Below, piece by piece: positions 24,061 through 35,477 of a stretch of 64,000 bases of DNA (position 1 is its first letter; every line of letters starts with the position of its first letter). Origin of the DNA: Datisca glomerata (lineage: Eukaryota > Streptophyta > Magnoliopsida > Cucurbitales > Datiscaceae); contig QANY01004814.1 of the NCBI GenBank assembly GCA_003255025.1, positions 62,001 through 126,000 of the forward strand, written 5' to 3'. The notes under the pieces are model-generated. The model ran no database searches. It saw nothing but the letters and a program-made list of their open reading frames with translations, and was not told the DNA's origin. The translations under genes and the position numbers were made by a program.

Positions 24061-25545
24061 CTTTCCTAAATTTGACATAATTTGGCATTTACTGTAAAGC
24101 TTGTACGAGATCTATGTTTATATATATGTGCTTCAGCATGTCAAGAAATTTGTTGAACTTTCCATCTAGCTTCTTCTTTTACAGACTTTGAGGAAATGGA
24201 GGCAAAGGCATTTTTATGTCTCCTACTCTCTGATATGTAGACTTAGATATTACAGTAGTTGGTTGCTCTACTACATCTGTGTTCTGGATTATTTCCTTGG
24301 TTATGTTTTCAGACTTCTCTTTTGTCCATCAGTAGGTTGGGCTGCCACCTTTACATTTCTCAAGTCTATTGCCTTGTAGTGTTATTTGCCTTCCTCTAGG
24401 ATTTTTAGTAATACTAGGCAAAGCACCTTGAGGTTTGGTATTTAATGCATTGGCTAATTGTCCAACTTGATTTTTCAAATTTCTTAGAGATACTTCTTGA
24501 CTCTAAATCATTGCAGATTGATTCTAGATTACTGATTCATTTTTAGCTATGTATTCTTTCATGGGATTCTCTAATGTGCTAGGTTGTTCAGTTGGTACTT
24601 ACTTCTATCCTTAAGCTTGTTATGCAAAGCCAGGAGGATATGTTAGTTTGTTTTATGAGTTTTAAGGTCGTGCACCTTGGTTACTCCAAAGAATTAAGGT
24701 GTTATCTTCAGCCAGGGTTATAAGTGCTGGAGTAAGGATGTTGTTATTTCTATTAAAGTTCCCTACGTAATTCACATAAGCTGGATTCCCTAGGAAACTT
24801 TCAAAAAAGAGTTATTCCCCACAATAGACACATGATACCTCCATTACGTGATTCATAAATTGTTGCATGCCTTGATTCTAACTCTGATTTTTATGGGTGC
24901 CACAGTTAGAGTTTTGATCATGTTTGTTAATGAAGATACTTGAGTTGTTAAAGTATTCATAGCATTCAAATCATGTATCCCTGTAACTTTTTTACTTTAT
25001 GTTGCTCTAATAGATGGTCATTGGTAATTATTACTTGTTATCTTCTCCATAATTTCATAAGCCTCATTATAAGACTTAGGCAAAATGGCTCCACTTGCTG
25101 AAGCATCAACCATTAATCTTGTAGAAGAGTTCAATTTATTATAGAAGGTTTCCATTTGGATGTAATGTGAGATGTCATGGTGTTGACACTTTCTTAGCAA
25201 CTCCTTAAATCTATCCCATGCTTCATATAGAGATCCATCCTCTAATTGGTGAAAGGAAGTAATCTCATTCCATAATTTGGAATTCTTTGTTGGTGAGAAA
25301 TACTTCATAAAAAATTTCTAATAGAATCTGAAGGTAATGAGTTTAGCCATTAGCTTTGTCCCTTACTGAATAACGAAACAGCCTCATCCTTAAAGCGTCT
25401 TCTGAAGCTCTAGGTATCATGAAAGCATCATTAACCTCCATGAAGAGTCTTAAGTGCATGTCGGGATCTTCAGTAGGCAGTCCATTGAATTGCCCAATCG
25501 TTTGCAACATTCAGAACATGACAGGCTTCAACTCAAATTGTGGAG

Positions 25546-27834
25546 CACTACTACAATTTTGGCCTTAGATGATGGTGAAAACCATTCATTATAAATAAAA
25601 TTAATTCTCCACAAATGATTTCAGACATACGCTTGTCTTAAATTACAGTATAATCACATGCCCTTCCATTAATTATTAATTCTAACTTAACACATCTAAG
25701 CTAGGAAATGATAAATACAGTTGGAGAAAATGATATACGGGTCATCAGATAGGAGTGAAAGACTTTTTGCTGTAGTATAATCATTGAATTATTAGCTATA
25801 CTATGCCTCAAATCATCACAAACCGACTGAAACTGTTCAATCCTTTCTATGAATGAAACAAGTGAACAAATAGAAGAAAAAGATCACCAAAATAGTAAAC
25901 TAAGCAGAAAATAGGCACTTTAAATTCAACGAAGCATGGGCATATATATTTCTGAGTTTGATTTTTTATTCTTATGTGGGATAAAATAAATGGAAGGTAA
26001 AAATATTGAAGAGACATAAAGAGGTAATGTTCACCTGTTGTCACATAGCAAGAAGTAAATAATCCAACCACGTTCACTAACCCTATTGTTGTCATCTCTT
26101 TGTTTCCATCCAATCAATAATCCTTTAGAGCAGCAAAACTCCGTCCAATGGCGATCCCTTCCTGTTTGATACAAATTCTTCTTGTTACTTAAGCTTTAGA
26201 GATTTCTAACAAATTAACAACTTCATTACTAATAAAAAACTAAATTAACAATTCCCTCCCCCATTTTATTTGGGATTAGTGTCTATACTACATAATTTCA
26301 TTATGTGAATGAAAAGCCCAAAATGTGAACTCCAATTAGCTCCATTTACCAACCATTTTCTTCGGGTAGATCTTAACCTATATTACAGAACCAGATATAC
26401 CCAAGTCCACACAGATTTAAGTATGTAAGCAATTTGACCTGAATTTAATGTTAAACGCATTCTAATCGCATAAGAGATCCATTAATTTCTAATTTCTTTA
26501 AATAAATTTATGAAATTGAGACGACTTTGTCAATTTTAAAAATGTTTATAGTGAGCAATGCAGAATATTTAGAGCTTCAAATATTTGAGTCCAGGGGGGA
26601 AAAGAGGAAAATATATAATCAGATCAGAGAGAAATGGGAAACGTATAGTGAGGGAAATGATGCCAGTGATAAAGCCAGTCTTAATAATGAGACCAAGATG
26701 GGAGCCTTGAAAATGCAACATGTTCCATGAAGGGGGATTGAATCCTTCTTGCAATTTTCCAATCTACAAAAACAGAACAATAGAACTGACACAAGCAAAT
26801 GAAGAAACAACTGAGAGGCTAGTGACTAGTGGCTACTGTTGCATGTATATATAACTATTAATGAAAAGTAAAGAAAGAACGAAAGAGGCTATTTGCATCA
26901 ACGATAGACCCTCGACCTCCACCACCTTCAGCGCGATTGACCCTCGACCTCCACCACCTTCATCGATGACTGACCCTTGACCTCCACCTCCTTCACAGAC
27001 CCTCGACAGCCCCTAGAGCCTCTTTATTCTCACAGATCTCTCTCTCAAACCTATGTCTCTTACAGCTTTCTGCCTCTCGTAGATCTCTCTCTCTCTCTCT
27101 CTCTCTCAAAGCCTTGTCTCTCATAGATCTCTCTCTCTCTCAAAGCCTCTGTCTCTCGCAGATCTCTCTCTCTCTCTCATAACACAACTCTCTGTCTCTC
27201 ACGAAGCTTCTCTTCCATTCTCATCACTCCCTCACTTCAGATCTGGTTCTCAAAGAAACATCTCTGCATTTCTCGTCTCTCCCTCATCTAAGATATGAGA
27301 TGTTAGCTCTCTTCTCTCTCTCTCTCCATCGTCCCAGATCTGAGACGTTCTCAAAGCTTCTCTATTTCTATTTTTGTTCAAATATTCGAGAGCCAGATCT
27401 CGTTGCCATAGAAGAGTTGGTAATAGAGTTGGAAGTAGATCTAGTTGTTTTGGTTCTCTCCTTTCTCTCCCTTGTCCCAAATTTGATCGCCACTGCCTTG
27501 TCCAAAGAAAAATAAAACATAGTAAAAGTAATATTAGGGTTAGATTGGTTATATAGGATGGTATTTTCGTACATAAAATGAACTTTAAGGCAATTAGTAA
27601 ATTTTCTTACACCATCAAATAATGGCAAGTTATTTTTCACTATCATTATAAGAAGTTATAATTACACCCCAAATATTAGCTGTCAAAATAGATAACACAT
27701 TGATAACAACTAATTTTTGAGTTGTCATCTTACCCAAATCACCCCATCCTTCACCATTTTTTTTTGACTAATTTTAGAAGGTTGTCATTGTATCATAGAT
27801 GTGGTTGTCATCTAAAGCTAAAATTGTAGTAGTG
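25546..27834. mobile_element. Non-autonomous CACTA transposon (Pack-CACTA) carrying sulfate-transporter exons
   Basis: The left end at 25546 starts CACTACTACAATTTTGGCC. The right end at 27834, read as reverse complement, starts CACTACTACAATTTTAGCT. The inverted termini agree at about 25 of 27 positions. They are flanked by the 3-bp direct duplication GAG (25543-25545 and 27835-27837), as expected for the CACTA superfamily. Subterminal GTTGTCAT motifs recur at the right end (about 27700-27812). The element is 2289 bp long, with no transposase frame. The interior holds two exons of a sulfate transporter on the minus strand, a direct repeat of ACCCTCGACCTCCACCACC near 26905-27000, and long CT-rich tracts (27030-27330). 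It inserted into Athila-like gag. Confidence 0.92.
26035..26763 (-). pseudogene. Captured gene fragment: two exons of a SULTR3-type sulfate transporter
   Basis: Exon A (26763-26647, 117 nt) follows the acceptor TTTTTGTAG. It reads IGKLQEGFNPPSWNMLHF...IKTGFITGIISLT. Exon B (26161-26035, 127 nt) lies between the acceptor AAACAG and donor GTGAAC. It reads EGIAIGRSFAALKDY, a stop, then LDGNKEMTTIGLVNVVG and FTSCYVTTG. The two are consecutive in plant sulfate transporters (SLTEGIAVGR joins exactly at the exon border), and the roughly 485-bp intron between them was captured too. The exon A donor reads ATACGT, a G-to-A change of GTACGT, and exon B has one in-frame stop, so it cannot make a transporter. 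The family is clear; group 3 is my best guess. The parent gene is not in the window. Confidence 0.88.
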
Positions 27835-28045
27835 GAGCTTCAATCTATGGCCTTACTATCCTAGGATTCATTGTCTATGGTTGAGTTTTAGAGATTTCTC
27901 TATTTCTGGGTCAAAACTGAATATGGGTAGTTGTTGCATTCGCATAAAATGAGTCACAATTTCTTGAAACAGAGTATTAGCAACAACTATAGCAACTCAC
28001 TAATTATATTCAAGTTGATCTGAACAATGAAATTTCTCCTTATAT

Positions 28046-28068
28046 CCTCTGATAACGGTGCTAAAAAC
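28046..28068 (-). other. Degenerate primer-binding site of the Athila-like element
   Basis: Directly inside the LTR, the minus strand reads TTTTTAGCACCGTTATCAG. This resembles the TTTTTGGCGCCGTTGCCGG sequence that follows the 5' LTR in many Athila/Tat elements, with several transitions. Confidence 0.55.
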
Positions 28069-28069
28069 T

Positions 28070-29510
28070 TGTTGTATGTGATATATACGCAAGTGTATGT
28101 GTCATTAACAAGTAATAAAGTGATAAATAAATGTTGATATCCATAGGGATTGATAAGAAACTATGCAATTAACATATTAAATCTAATTGAAAATAGAGTA
28201 ACTATAATAAATGATTTTAAGTAACTTAAAGTAAAATAGAAATGCTAATGTTAAGTAAAATGGTTTAGAGTGACACTTGCAGAATATGGGATTTAAGTTT
28301 AGTAACTATGGTGTATTCAATAATGAAGTGAGTTAGCATTGGTAATTCCCCTTTCCATTAATATTCCTAGTAAAATCTGGGATTACAATCATCTTGTTAG
28401 CATCAACCTCAACTCATTAGCACAATAGATTTCCATCATTACAATCATTAACTCTAAAGTTAATTAACTTATTCTTAAGCCTAATTCATATTATAGTTAT
28501 CTCTTATTAGTTTCAGCTGATTGGTTTATAAGGTGAGAATATATGTCTATACTACTCACTAAATACTTAGATCTACAGGATTTAAACGTCCAAGTTTCAT
28601 TCAAGCTATATCCATTAGATCAAACCCTTCCAGTATTTAATCTAACTTATACCTTATTTGAGATGGCCAGTCAGTAATAAAATCTAAACATTAAGTAATA
28701 TTGAATGAAATGCTAACAAGAAATGAGCAACAAAAACTTCATTAACTAGAAATAACAACTTCAAGGTTCATACCCATACTAGCTTAAATGTTTTAGCTCA
28801 TAATGACCTTAAGATTAAATTCAAATACAACCATTTCCATATTTATCTTATAGAAAATGAGCTAAGAATAGAAAGTTTTATAAAGCAAAAATGGTTAAGA
28901 AATAAGAAAGAGATAAGGGAATAAACGAATATCCTCTTCCTTGCCTTCTTCCTCGCGTCCTTCTTACCTTTTCCTCATTTTTCCCTTTCCTTCTCTGTAA
29001 AATGTTTCCTTATTCTCAACAAAGGCGTCTGATCTTCTCCTCACAAAGACGTACTTGCTATATATAAGAGCCTTGGAATTAGGGCTTTAGCTTCTTGCAA
29101 GGACGCATGTTAAGCAACGCTGTAAAGGGGACCACTGGAAATGCGTTGATGCCATCTAGATAACTGATTTCTGAGCGCATGAACTTTTCCTCTCTTTTTA
29201 GTGCCAGCTGGACTACACGACAATGCTTCATGCCAAGTGTGCATGCACAATGCTATAGTAGTAAAGGAATCCACACTGCAACACTTTCTCTAGCTGCTAA
29301 ACTGTCAAGGGAACCTGCATAGAAGCTTGACTTATGCATAAAAGCTGCTCAAAACTACTAGGAATGCTAACAAGGTAGCTAAACTCAACAGTAAGCTAAA
29401 CTAAAAGGAAAATGACACAATAAAGCAATAAAATGCTATATCACCCTAAAATAAGCAATAATTTAGACTTAGAAATGTAAAGATAACTCTAAATTCTTAG
29501 AGTTATCACA
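28070..29510 (-). repeat. 5' LTR of the Athila-like element
   Basis: Direct partner of 16488-17310 over its first 850 bp. The outer part (28920-29510) has no clear match at the left end. The outer boundary near 29510 (AGAGTTATCACA) is estimated. Confidence 0.75.
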
Positions 29511-30394
29511 AAACGCAAGAACTGAACGTTGATTTATGGATGCTATGTTGATTGATTAGTTCAATCTTACTTGAACTTGTGGTAGAATGCTTTTGCTATA
29601 TGGGAAGTTACATTTGTGAGAGAATTACTCATGAATAGACCAATAGAACATTATTTGACCAGTTATAAGATGGCCGACACTTTAGTGAAATATTTAAAGT
29701 GTGGGGGTGTTGAGCTTATGTGGCTATCAAGTAACTTATAAAGGCTAAAAACAAGATTTTAAAATAATTTAATGTGTGTTCATTGGTGAGGGCTACAACA
29801 ATAGTACGTGACATTTCTCATTGGTAAAATAAGATTCATTATTCAATAAAGTGATACTTCCAATGAAATGGGAAGATGTATCAAGACTTCGTTAAAGAAT
29901 AAGGACAATAAAGTCCTTAGGGCCAATTTTTGAACATACTTGTTAGGAGATGATCCTTAAAGTTTTGGAAAGTAATGAGCTATAGCACTGAAACTTCTTA
30001 TTGCAAAGAAGTAAATGGCTTAAAAACCTGTTAGAGGATATTCTAATATTGGCCTATAAGAAAAGGTTGCTTCTATGAGAATTGTAGGCTAAGTTCTCTA
30101 AAACACTAATGAAACCAAGTGGTGTTCAAGGAGAAAATGAACATAACGTGAAAACCAACTATGGTCGAGGAGGAATTGTATGAACTATATTGTCTTGGTT
30201 TACTTAAACGGTTGAACAGTTCAAGACATCGCGTTCAGTGATTAGCTTGTAAATCTGATAGTTTTTCACTAGGGAAGGTTTAAAGCTAAAAGCTATTTAT
30301 CTCGCTGTAGTTACTCTTCACTTATAATCGCACAAACATCTGCATTATGTTTGTCATATTCAAATAAGCCAATTTTTCATTCATGTGGGGGATT
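29511..30394 (+). mobile_element. 3' end of the outer copia element (end of pol, 3' UTR, polypurine tract)
   Basis: A short copia RNase H tail can be read at about 29615-29710 (NRPIEHYLTSYK, MADTLVKYLKCGGVEL). A long untranslated stretch follows, then TCATGTGGGGGAT, a classic polypurine tract, directly before the LTR start TGTTAGAAAC at about 30395. Confidence 0.6.
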
Positions 30395-30883
30395 GTTAGA
30401 AACTTTTGAACGAAAAATTATTTATGTATTTTATCCACTTGAAAAGTTATAACAATGGTGTCTTTTTATTTTCAAGTTGGCGCTATTTCAAATAATACGA
30501 AGGGTTATAATGCATATTCGAATGGTCACGAATCAGTCTTTATATATAGTGACCCTATTTATGTTATAAAGAGGATGTAAATTTCATATATTTTTCTCTC
30601 TTTCAGATCTCCATATTTACTCGTGTGCAGTTACAAATCATGGTTGTGTTCGCTGGTTCTCATAGACTAGAGTGCAACTTTTGTTAAAACAAAAGTCCGT
30701 TCTATCTTGAGAGACAGTTGCCATCGCCTTGTGCACCATGAAAAGAGTAAAATTATCTTAAGAACTGTGTTCGCATTAGGCTTGAATTAGTTTTGTTTCT
30801 TGTGTTGTGGATTTTGAGGACGATTTCTATAATTTCCTATATTGTAAATATAAAGGTGTAAGGTTTGTATATTTTTTCCAACA
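30395..30883 (+). repeat. 3' LTR of the outer copia element
   Basis: It starts TGTTAGAAACTTTTGAACG after a polypurine tract and ends ATTTTTTCCAACA. It is the direct partner of 15115-15597. The terminal TGTTAG/CCAACA pair fits a copia LTR. The 180 bp from 30884 to 31063 hold no gene. Confidence 0.78.
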
Positions 30884-31063
30884 CACACATATAAACCCAC
30901 ACATACACGGAAGTTGGATTGATCATATTTGAATAACATAGATGTCTCCTGATGTTTAATTAATCATACTTTTTAATTGATTAGATCTAAACCGTTTAGA
31001 TCTAATTAAATGGGCCGATCTTAGACACAATTGTATAGTAAGCTACAAATCGACTAGCATATC

Positions 31064-31146
31064 TGATGTAAAGTGACTGTGGTACAGTCTGCAATTTATT
31101 ATAAAACAAGATTGTTGTACTTCAAGCACCGTTGGAACCTAGATTA
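31064..31146 (-). repeat. Truncated 3' LTR of the gypsy element
   Basis: It matches the first 83-84 bp of 34596-34971, read in plus orientation, with roughly ten or more differences, then changes to integrase sequence. Confidence 0.85.
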
Positions 31147-33480
31147 TTGGAATGTACGACGGGACAAACTGGTAGATATCACGTCCCATCTTTGGCTAGA
31201 AAAATGTTTTCTCGACCATTGCATTTATCTTATCCCATCCAAACTTTCCTACTAGACCTCCGGCATGTATCTCTTGAAGGATTCTCTCCCTTAAAGAGAA
31301 ATCCGGGACACAAAGTTGATTGCCTTTGAATATGATCCCATCATCTAGTAAATATTCTCCTTGATGCCCATATCACTCCAAATTGAGCCAAATAATGATC
31401 ATTAGGGTATAGATCCTTAAAGGAATAAAACCCATCAACGCAAACTGGCATGCTATTTATCGACATGGTCCTTCTGCTCAATGTATATGCTTCTTTCTTA
31501 CTTGCCACAAATTTATGTTTTATCATGAAGGTGAACTGCTGCAACTTTGAAATCCATCTTGCATGCCTTTTGTTCAATTTCTTTTGAATATTCAAATGTT
31601 TCAAAGTCTCATGTTCCGAGTATATAATGAATTATCGTTGTATTAAGTAATGTTGTCAATGTCTAAGAGCTTGAACAATGGCATAAAATTCTTGATCAGA
31701 AGTATTGTATCTCATTCTCGTATCACTCACTTTATCAGTGTAAAAGGCTAATAGTCTTCCTTCTTGACTTAGAATAGCTCCAATCTAACTCTCGATGCAT
31801 CACACTCTACTTCAAAAAATTTGTCGAAGTCTGGTAAGGCTAGAAAAGTTGCTAAACTTAGCTTTTTATTATCTGTTGGAAGATTTTTTGAGTCTATTCA
31901 GTCCATTCAAACATCCTTTTCTTCAAGCACTCAGCCAATGGAACAATTATTGAACTGAAATTCTCGATAAAATGCTTGTAGAATGAAGCTAGACCATGAA
32001 AGCATCGTAATTCCCTCATTGTAACAAGTGCTGGCCAGCTTCTAACTACTTCAACCTTAATGTCATCCACTTGTATCCCGTTTGAACTGGCATGTAGCCT
32101 AAAAACAATAGTGAGTCAGTGATAAATTGGCATTTGTTAAAAAGCTGCTCTTCTCTCAAATCATTTAATACTTCCCTTAAGTGTTGTGGATGAGACTCTG
32201 TAGAAAGGTTGTAGATGAGTATATCATCAAAATAGATCACCATGAACTGTCCAATGAATGGCCTCAACACTTGGTTCATCAAAGGCATAAAGGTGCTAGG
32301 GATGTTTGATATACGGAATAGCATCACCATCCATTCGTAAAGACAATCTTTCATCTTGAATGCGGTCTTCCATTCGTCACCTTAACGGATCATGATTTGA
32401 AAGCCATTTTTCAGATCTATCTGCGACATATCTAGCATATCATCTAATCTTGGAATTGGAAACCAATAATTTATGGTCATCTTGTCGATAGCTCTGCTAT
32501 CAACATACATCATCCATGAACCATCTTTTTAGGATTCAATAGTGCTAGAACAGCGTAAGAGCTTATTGATTCTCTTATAAATCCCTTCTCAAGTGGCTCT
32601 TCAACTTGTCTTTGAAGCTCTCCGTGCTCTCTTAGGCTCAACTTGTAATGTGAAAAATTTGGTAAGCTAGCTCCGGATGTTAGATCTATATGGTGTTGGA
32701 TGCTTCTCTTCGAAGATAATCCACTTGGAAATTCTATAGAAAGACTGCTACAAACTTTTGTGGCGATTTCTTAACTTCAAGTGGCACAACTTACTGACTA
32801 AATTTACTTCTTTCACCATTTGCACATATGCTACCTCATTATCTTGAAACTCATTTAGAAAGTCTCGGCACTTAGATATCTTTTCTCTTACTCCATTTTT
32901 GGCTTTGGAAAGTCCTCTTCTTTTATTGGAGAAAGCACCACTTTCACTCTATTCTTCTAAAAGATAGACATTCTTTTCACCTTGATGGATAGTTTTATCA
33001 TCAAACTATCGTGGTCTTCCCAACAATAAATGACCAGCCTCCATAGCTACTACATCACATAATACTTCATCTAAATAGCCTTTCCCAATAAAAAAGAAAA
33101 GGCATTAGTGTGTTACCTTTATTCCACCCTCCTTCTTGATCCACGAAATTTGGTAAGACCTTGGACATGGTTGCACCTTGAGACTCAACTTGGACACCAT
33201 TTCTTTTGAGATTAGTTTCTCACAGTTGACTCCATCAATAATCAGATCACAAAGTCTGCCATGTGATGAACATCGTGTTTTGAAGATGTTTTTCCTCCAA
33301 TCTCCTTCAGATACTTTGGATGCTAACATAGTATGTCGTACTACCCAATTTCATAGATCCTTATGTTCATGGGTGACTTCGTCTTTTATAAATTCAAATA
33401 TCCCCTCTTCGTCATAGTTTTCATTGAGTGGTCCTTCATGTTAACTCATCTCGCCTTCTTCTTCTTCAATCAGTAAGTTG
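31147..33480 (-). pseudogene. gypsy pol (protease-like, RT, RNase H, truncated integrase)
   Basis: Minus-strand order: a zinc-knuckle-like IICYECRKEGHKFSYC near 33540-33490, just upstream; a protease-type region at 33329-33105 (CSSHGRLCDLIIDGVNCEKLIS); RT at 32354-32046 with [24 protein letters not shown] holding the FDD catalytic motif; an RNase H end at 31604-31341 (HARWISKLQQFTFMIKHK); and the integrase zinc region at 31330-31147 (LQEIHAGGLVGKFGWDK...PKMGRDIYQFVP). The frame is broken by several stops. RT before RNase H before integrase identifies Ty3/gypsy. Confidence 0.87.
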
Positions 33481-34560
33481 CTGGCTAGTTTTCTACAATA
33501 AGAAAACTTATGGCCCTCTTTTCGACACTCATAGCATATAATCTTTCCTCTAAAAATTGGGATAAATTATGGTTGCCCTTTTTCTAATCCCTGTCCATGA
33601 CTTTGGGAACTAGTGGATGGTTTTGATTTTCCAATAAAACCAGATGAACCCGCAGCTATTACAGACTTTTGCTTGTAATCACCTTCACTTCCGCCAACCT
33701 ACAGGTGAGTTTACCATGCAAGAAGTATGACTATGAGACTGTTTCTGTTGTCCTTCAACCTTCCCATCTAGTTGGACAACATTAGATGAAGTCCATCAAG
33801 CCTGTAATCTCACAAAATTTCTGATTTCTAACCTAAACCCCATTAAGTGTCATTGAATGACCTGCAATTCAGATTCGTCCATCGTACTATAGTCTTCATT
33901 TGATATAACTCGTTTGTATACTCCCAAACATTGAGCGGGCCTCATTGAAGTGTTTGATACTATTGAAATATGACTCCATTATTTAGTGGTAGAAATTGAC
34001 TTCTATTAGTCGCTGCATCTTTTGCCAAATCTGGATTCTTTCCCTCCCTGAATAATTTCTAGTTATTTGCATTTCTTTCCACCATGAGGAAGCATAATCC
34101 CTCAATTTCATTACTACCAACTTGACATTTCCTATTTTCTGACATGTTAAGTTATTCAAAAATTCTTTCAACTTCATTTGGCCAATTCCAATACTTCTTC
34201 CGGTGGATCTTCACCAAAAAAATATGGGATTTCTACTTTGATTCATGGATCATGATCCCTCTCCATGTTTTAATTAATCATTGGTGGCCTTCCAAGAGGA
34301 AAAACTCAAACTTCTTCATATGAGGAGTCTTGTCGATGCTACTGAAATCTATCAAGAACATGTTGATTTTTCTAATTTCTACGTCGATAGGTATTTATTG
34401 TTTGCCCTTATTGTCCCTCGACGGGTTCGTTATGAGGACTGAAAAGTCCAGATTACTCAAATCTTTTACTAAGCTAGTTAATTTGTTGATGCAAATTAAC
34501 TATCTCCTCTCTAGTAGGAACGTTTGCCAAGTTTGCCATGTCTCCGTACAGATCTGCAAA
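33481..34560 (-). pseudogene. gypsy gag, decayed
   Basis: It includes REEIVNLHQQIN near 34530-34474 and the gag core at 34177-33983 (VVMKLRDYASSWWKEMQITR...GRERIQIWQKM), where the WW-containing line is typical of this gypsy group. It ends in the CCHC knuckle near 33540-33490. Multiple stops. Confidence 0.75.
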
Positions 34561-34580
34561 AACCATAGATCTAGATGCGA

Positions 34581-34593
34581 GGCTCTGATACCA
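34581..34593 (-). other. Primer-binding site, initiator tRNA-Met type
   Basis: Minus strand TGGTATCAGAGCC, two bases inside the LTR that ends at 34596. A perfect match to the common plant retrotransposon primer site. Confidence 0.9.
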
Positions 34594-34595
34594 CT

Positions 34596-34971
34596 TGATG
34601 TAAAGTAAGTGTGATACACTCCATAATCTATTATAAAACAAAGATTGTTGTACTCTAAGCACCCTTGGAGCTTAGATTTCTTTAGGGAAAATATGGGAAA
34701 AGCTTTGAGCTACTTTAGAGATGAGACTTTTCTGGAATACTATTACTATTGTGCTGGAAAATCTGAATACACTAGGTGGGCTTAAGCTTCTTCGGTACTA
34801 GTGTATTTAGATGACCTTGAAACCACCCCATAATAAGTACTTATAGTTCCTAGGATAATTTAATGCTCCTACGATTTTTCTAGACTATATATTTACTACT
34901 AATGCATAAAAACAATATAATTCTCAGTGACTCTATAAAACTATTCCACATATGCGTTAATTTTTGTGTCA
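34596..34971 (-). repeat. 5' LTR of the gypsy element (376 bp)
   Basis: Bounded by TG...CA and by the primer site inside and the ATATC duplication outside. Confidence 0.88.
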
Positions 34972-35153
34972 ATATCTTAACCCAGGGTCCATTTTCAATG
35001 CTGGGAATGTTTTACCCAACATTAATGCTAGGATTAATCCATCCATTAAATAGTTTTTAATTTTATTTTCTTCAGAAATCGGTAGAATAAGTTGACATCT
35101 CCTCCTTCATCTCTCCACTTCCCCCTTTCCCCTTCTTCGACTATAACCAAAGC

Positions 35154-35477
35154 TTAGGGCACCCAAAATCGGCAAGAGTGATCTCTCCTCCAACCTCCAT
35201 CGTGAACGACAAAAGCAAGCACGATTACTTCTTCCTCTTCACCAAACTCAGGCTCTCTCTCTTCATTGTGGTGCTTTGTCTCCATCAAACTCAGGCTCTT
35301 TCTCTCTTCATTGTGGTGCTCTGTCTCCATCAAACTCAGGCTCTTTCTCTCTTCATTGTGGTGCTCTGTCTCCATCAAACTCAGCTCTTCTTCACCAAAC
35401 TCAGGCTCTCTCCCTTCATTGTGGTGCTCTATCTCCATCGTTGTCCAATCCATCATCCACCTCTCTCCGTCGTTCAA
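35154..35477 (-). other. Open frame made of a 45-bp minisatellite (15-residue repeat)
   Basis: The frame contains a 45-bp repeat (35243-35439). Two copies are near-identical (unit starts at 35291 and 35336), with diverged copies on both sides. It encodes ETEHHNEERKSLSLM-like units. The opposite strand is open too, which is expected for a repeat of 3n bases. I see no domain, so it may be non-coding. A second frame at 35764-35537 (KLQIQELVAQIIERQTEALA) is unrecognised; it could be a captured exon. Confidence 0.4.

Larger units (their letters stand above)
24600..28045 (-). pseudogene. Athila-like gag interrupted by the CACTA element
   Basis: The N-terminal part reads on the minus strand from about 27950 (FDPEIEKSLKLNHRQ) to 27838 (PRIVRP.IEA). 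It continues directly at 25545 with PQFELKPVMF, QTIGQFNGLP and PDMHLRLFMEVNDAF. The core FHQLEDGSLYEAWDRF, METFYNKLNSSTRLMVDASA and KSYNEAYEIMEKI lies at 25308-25018. The join across 25545/27835 is seamless once one copy of GAG is removed, which proves that the intervening DNA is an insertion. Downstream to about 24600 is decayed gag C-terminus. Confidence 0.82.
16488..29510 (-). mobile_element. Athila-like Ty3/gypsy element, nested inside the outer copia element
   Basis: The element runs from high to low coordinates. LTR 28070-29510; a degenerate tRNA-Asp-like primer site at about 28046-28068; gag (28045-27835, then 25545-about 24600, split by a CACTA element); protease near 23900; RT 22370-23100; RNase H 21840-22230; integrase about 20400-21700; a third ORF 18170-19710; second LTR from 16488. 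The gag (FHQLEDGSLYEAWDRFKELL) and the ORF after pol fit the Athila group. Stops and frameshifts interrupt all parts. The LTRs start and end with TGTTGT-like sequence on the outer plus strand, but no clean target duplication was found at the two ends (TGTAG versus AAACG). Confidence 0.85.
31064..34971 (-). mobile_element. Ty3/gypsy element with 5-bp target duplication and one truncated LTR
   Basis: The boundaries are seen directly. ATATC at 31059-31063 and again at 34972-34976 flank sequence that starts TGATGTAAAG on the left and ends GTGTCA on the right. The full LTR is 34596-34971 (376 bp; minus strand TGACACAAAA...TTTACATCA). A primer site TGGTATCAGAGCC (initiator tRNA-Met type) is next to it. 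Gag, protease, RT, RNase H and the start of integrase follow toward lower coordinates. At about 31146 the integrase zinc domain joins directly to the last 83 bp of the other LTR, so the rest of integrase and most of that LTR are deleted. Stops and frameshifts are many. Confidence 0.9.

Noticed and set aside
16488..29510. A clean 5-bp target duplication for the Athila-like element
   Set aside because: The flanks TGTAG and AAACG differ; the right boundary is uncertain, so no duplication is claimed.
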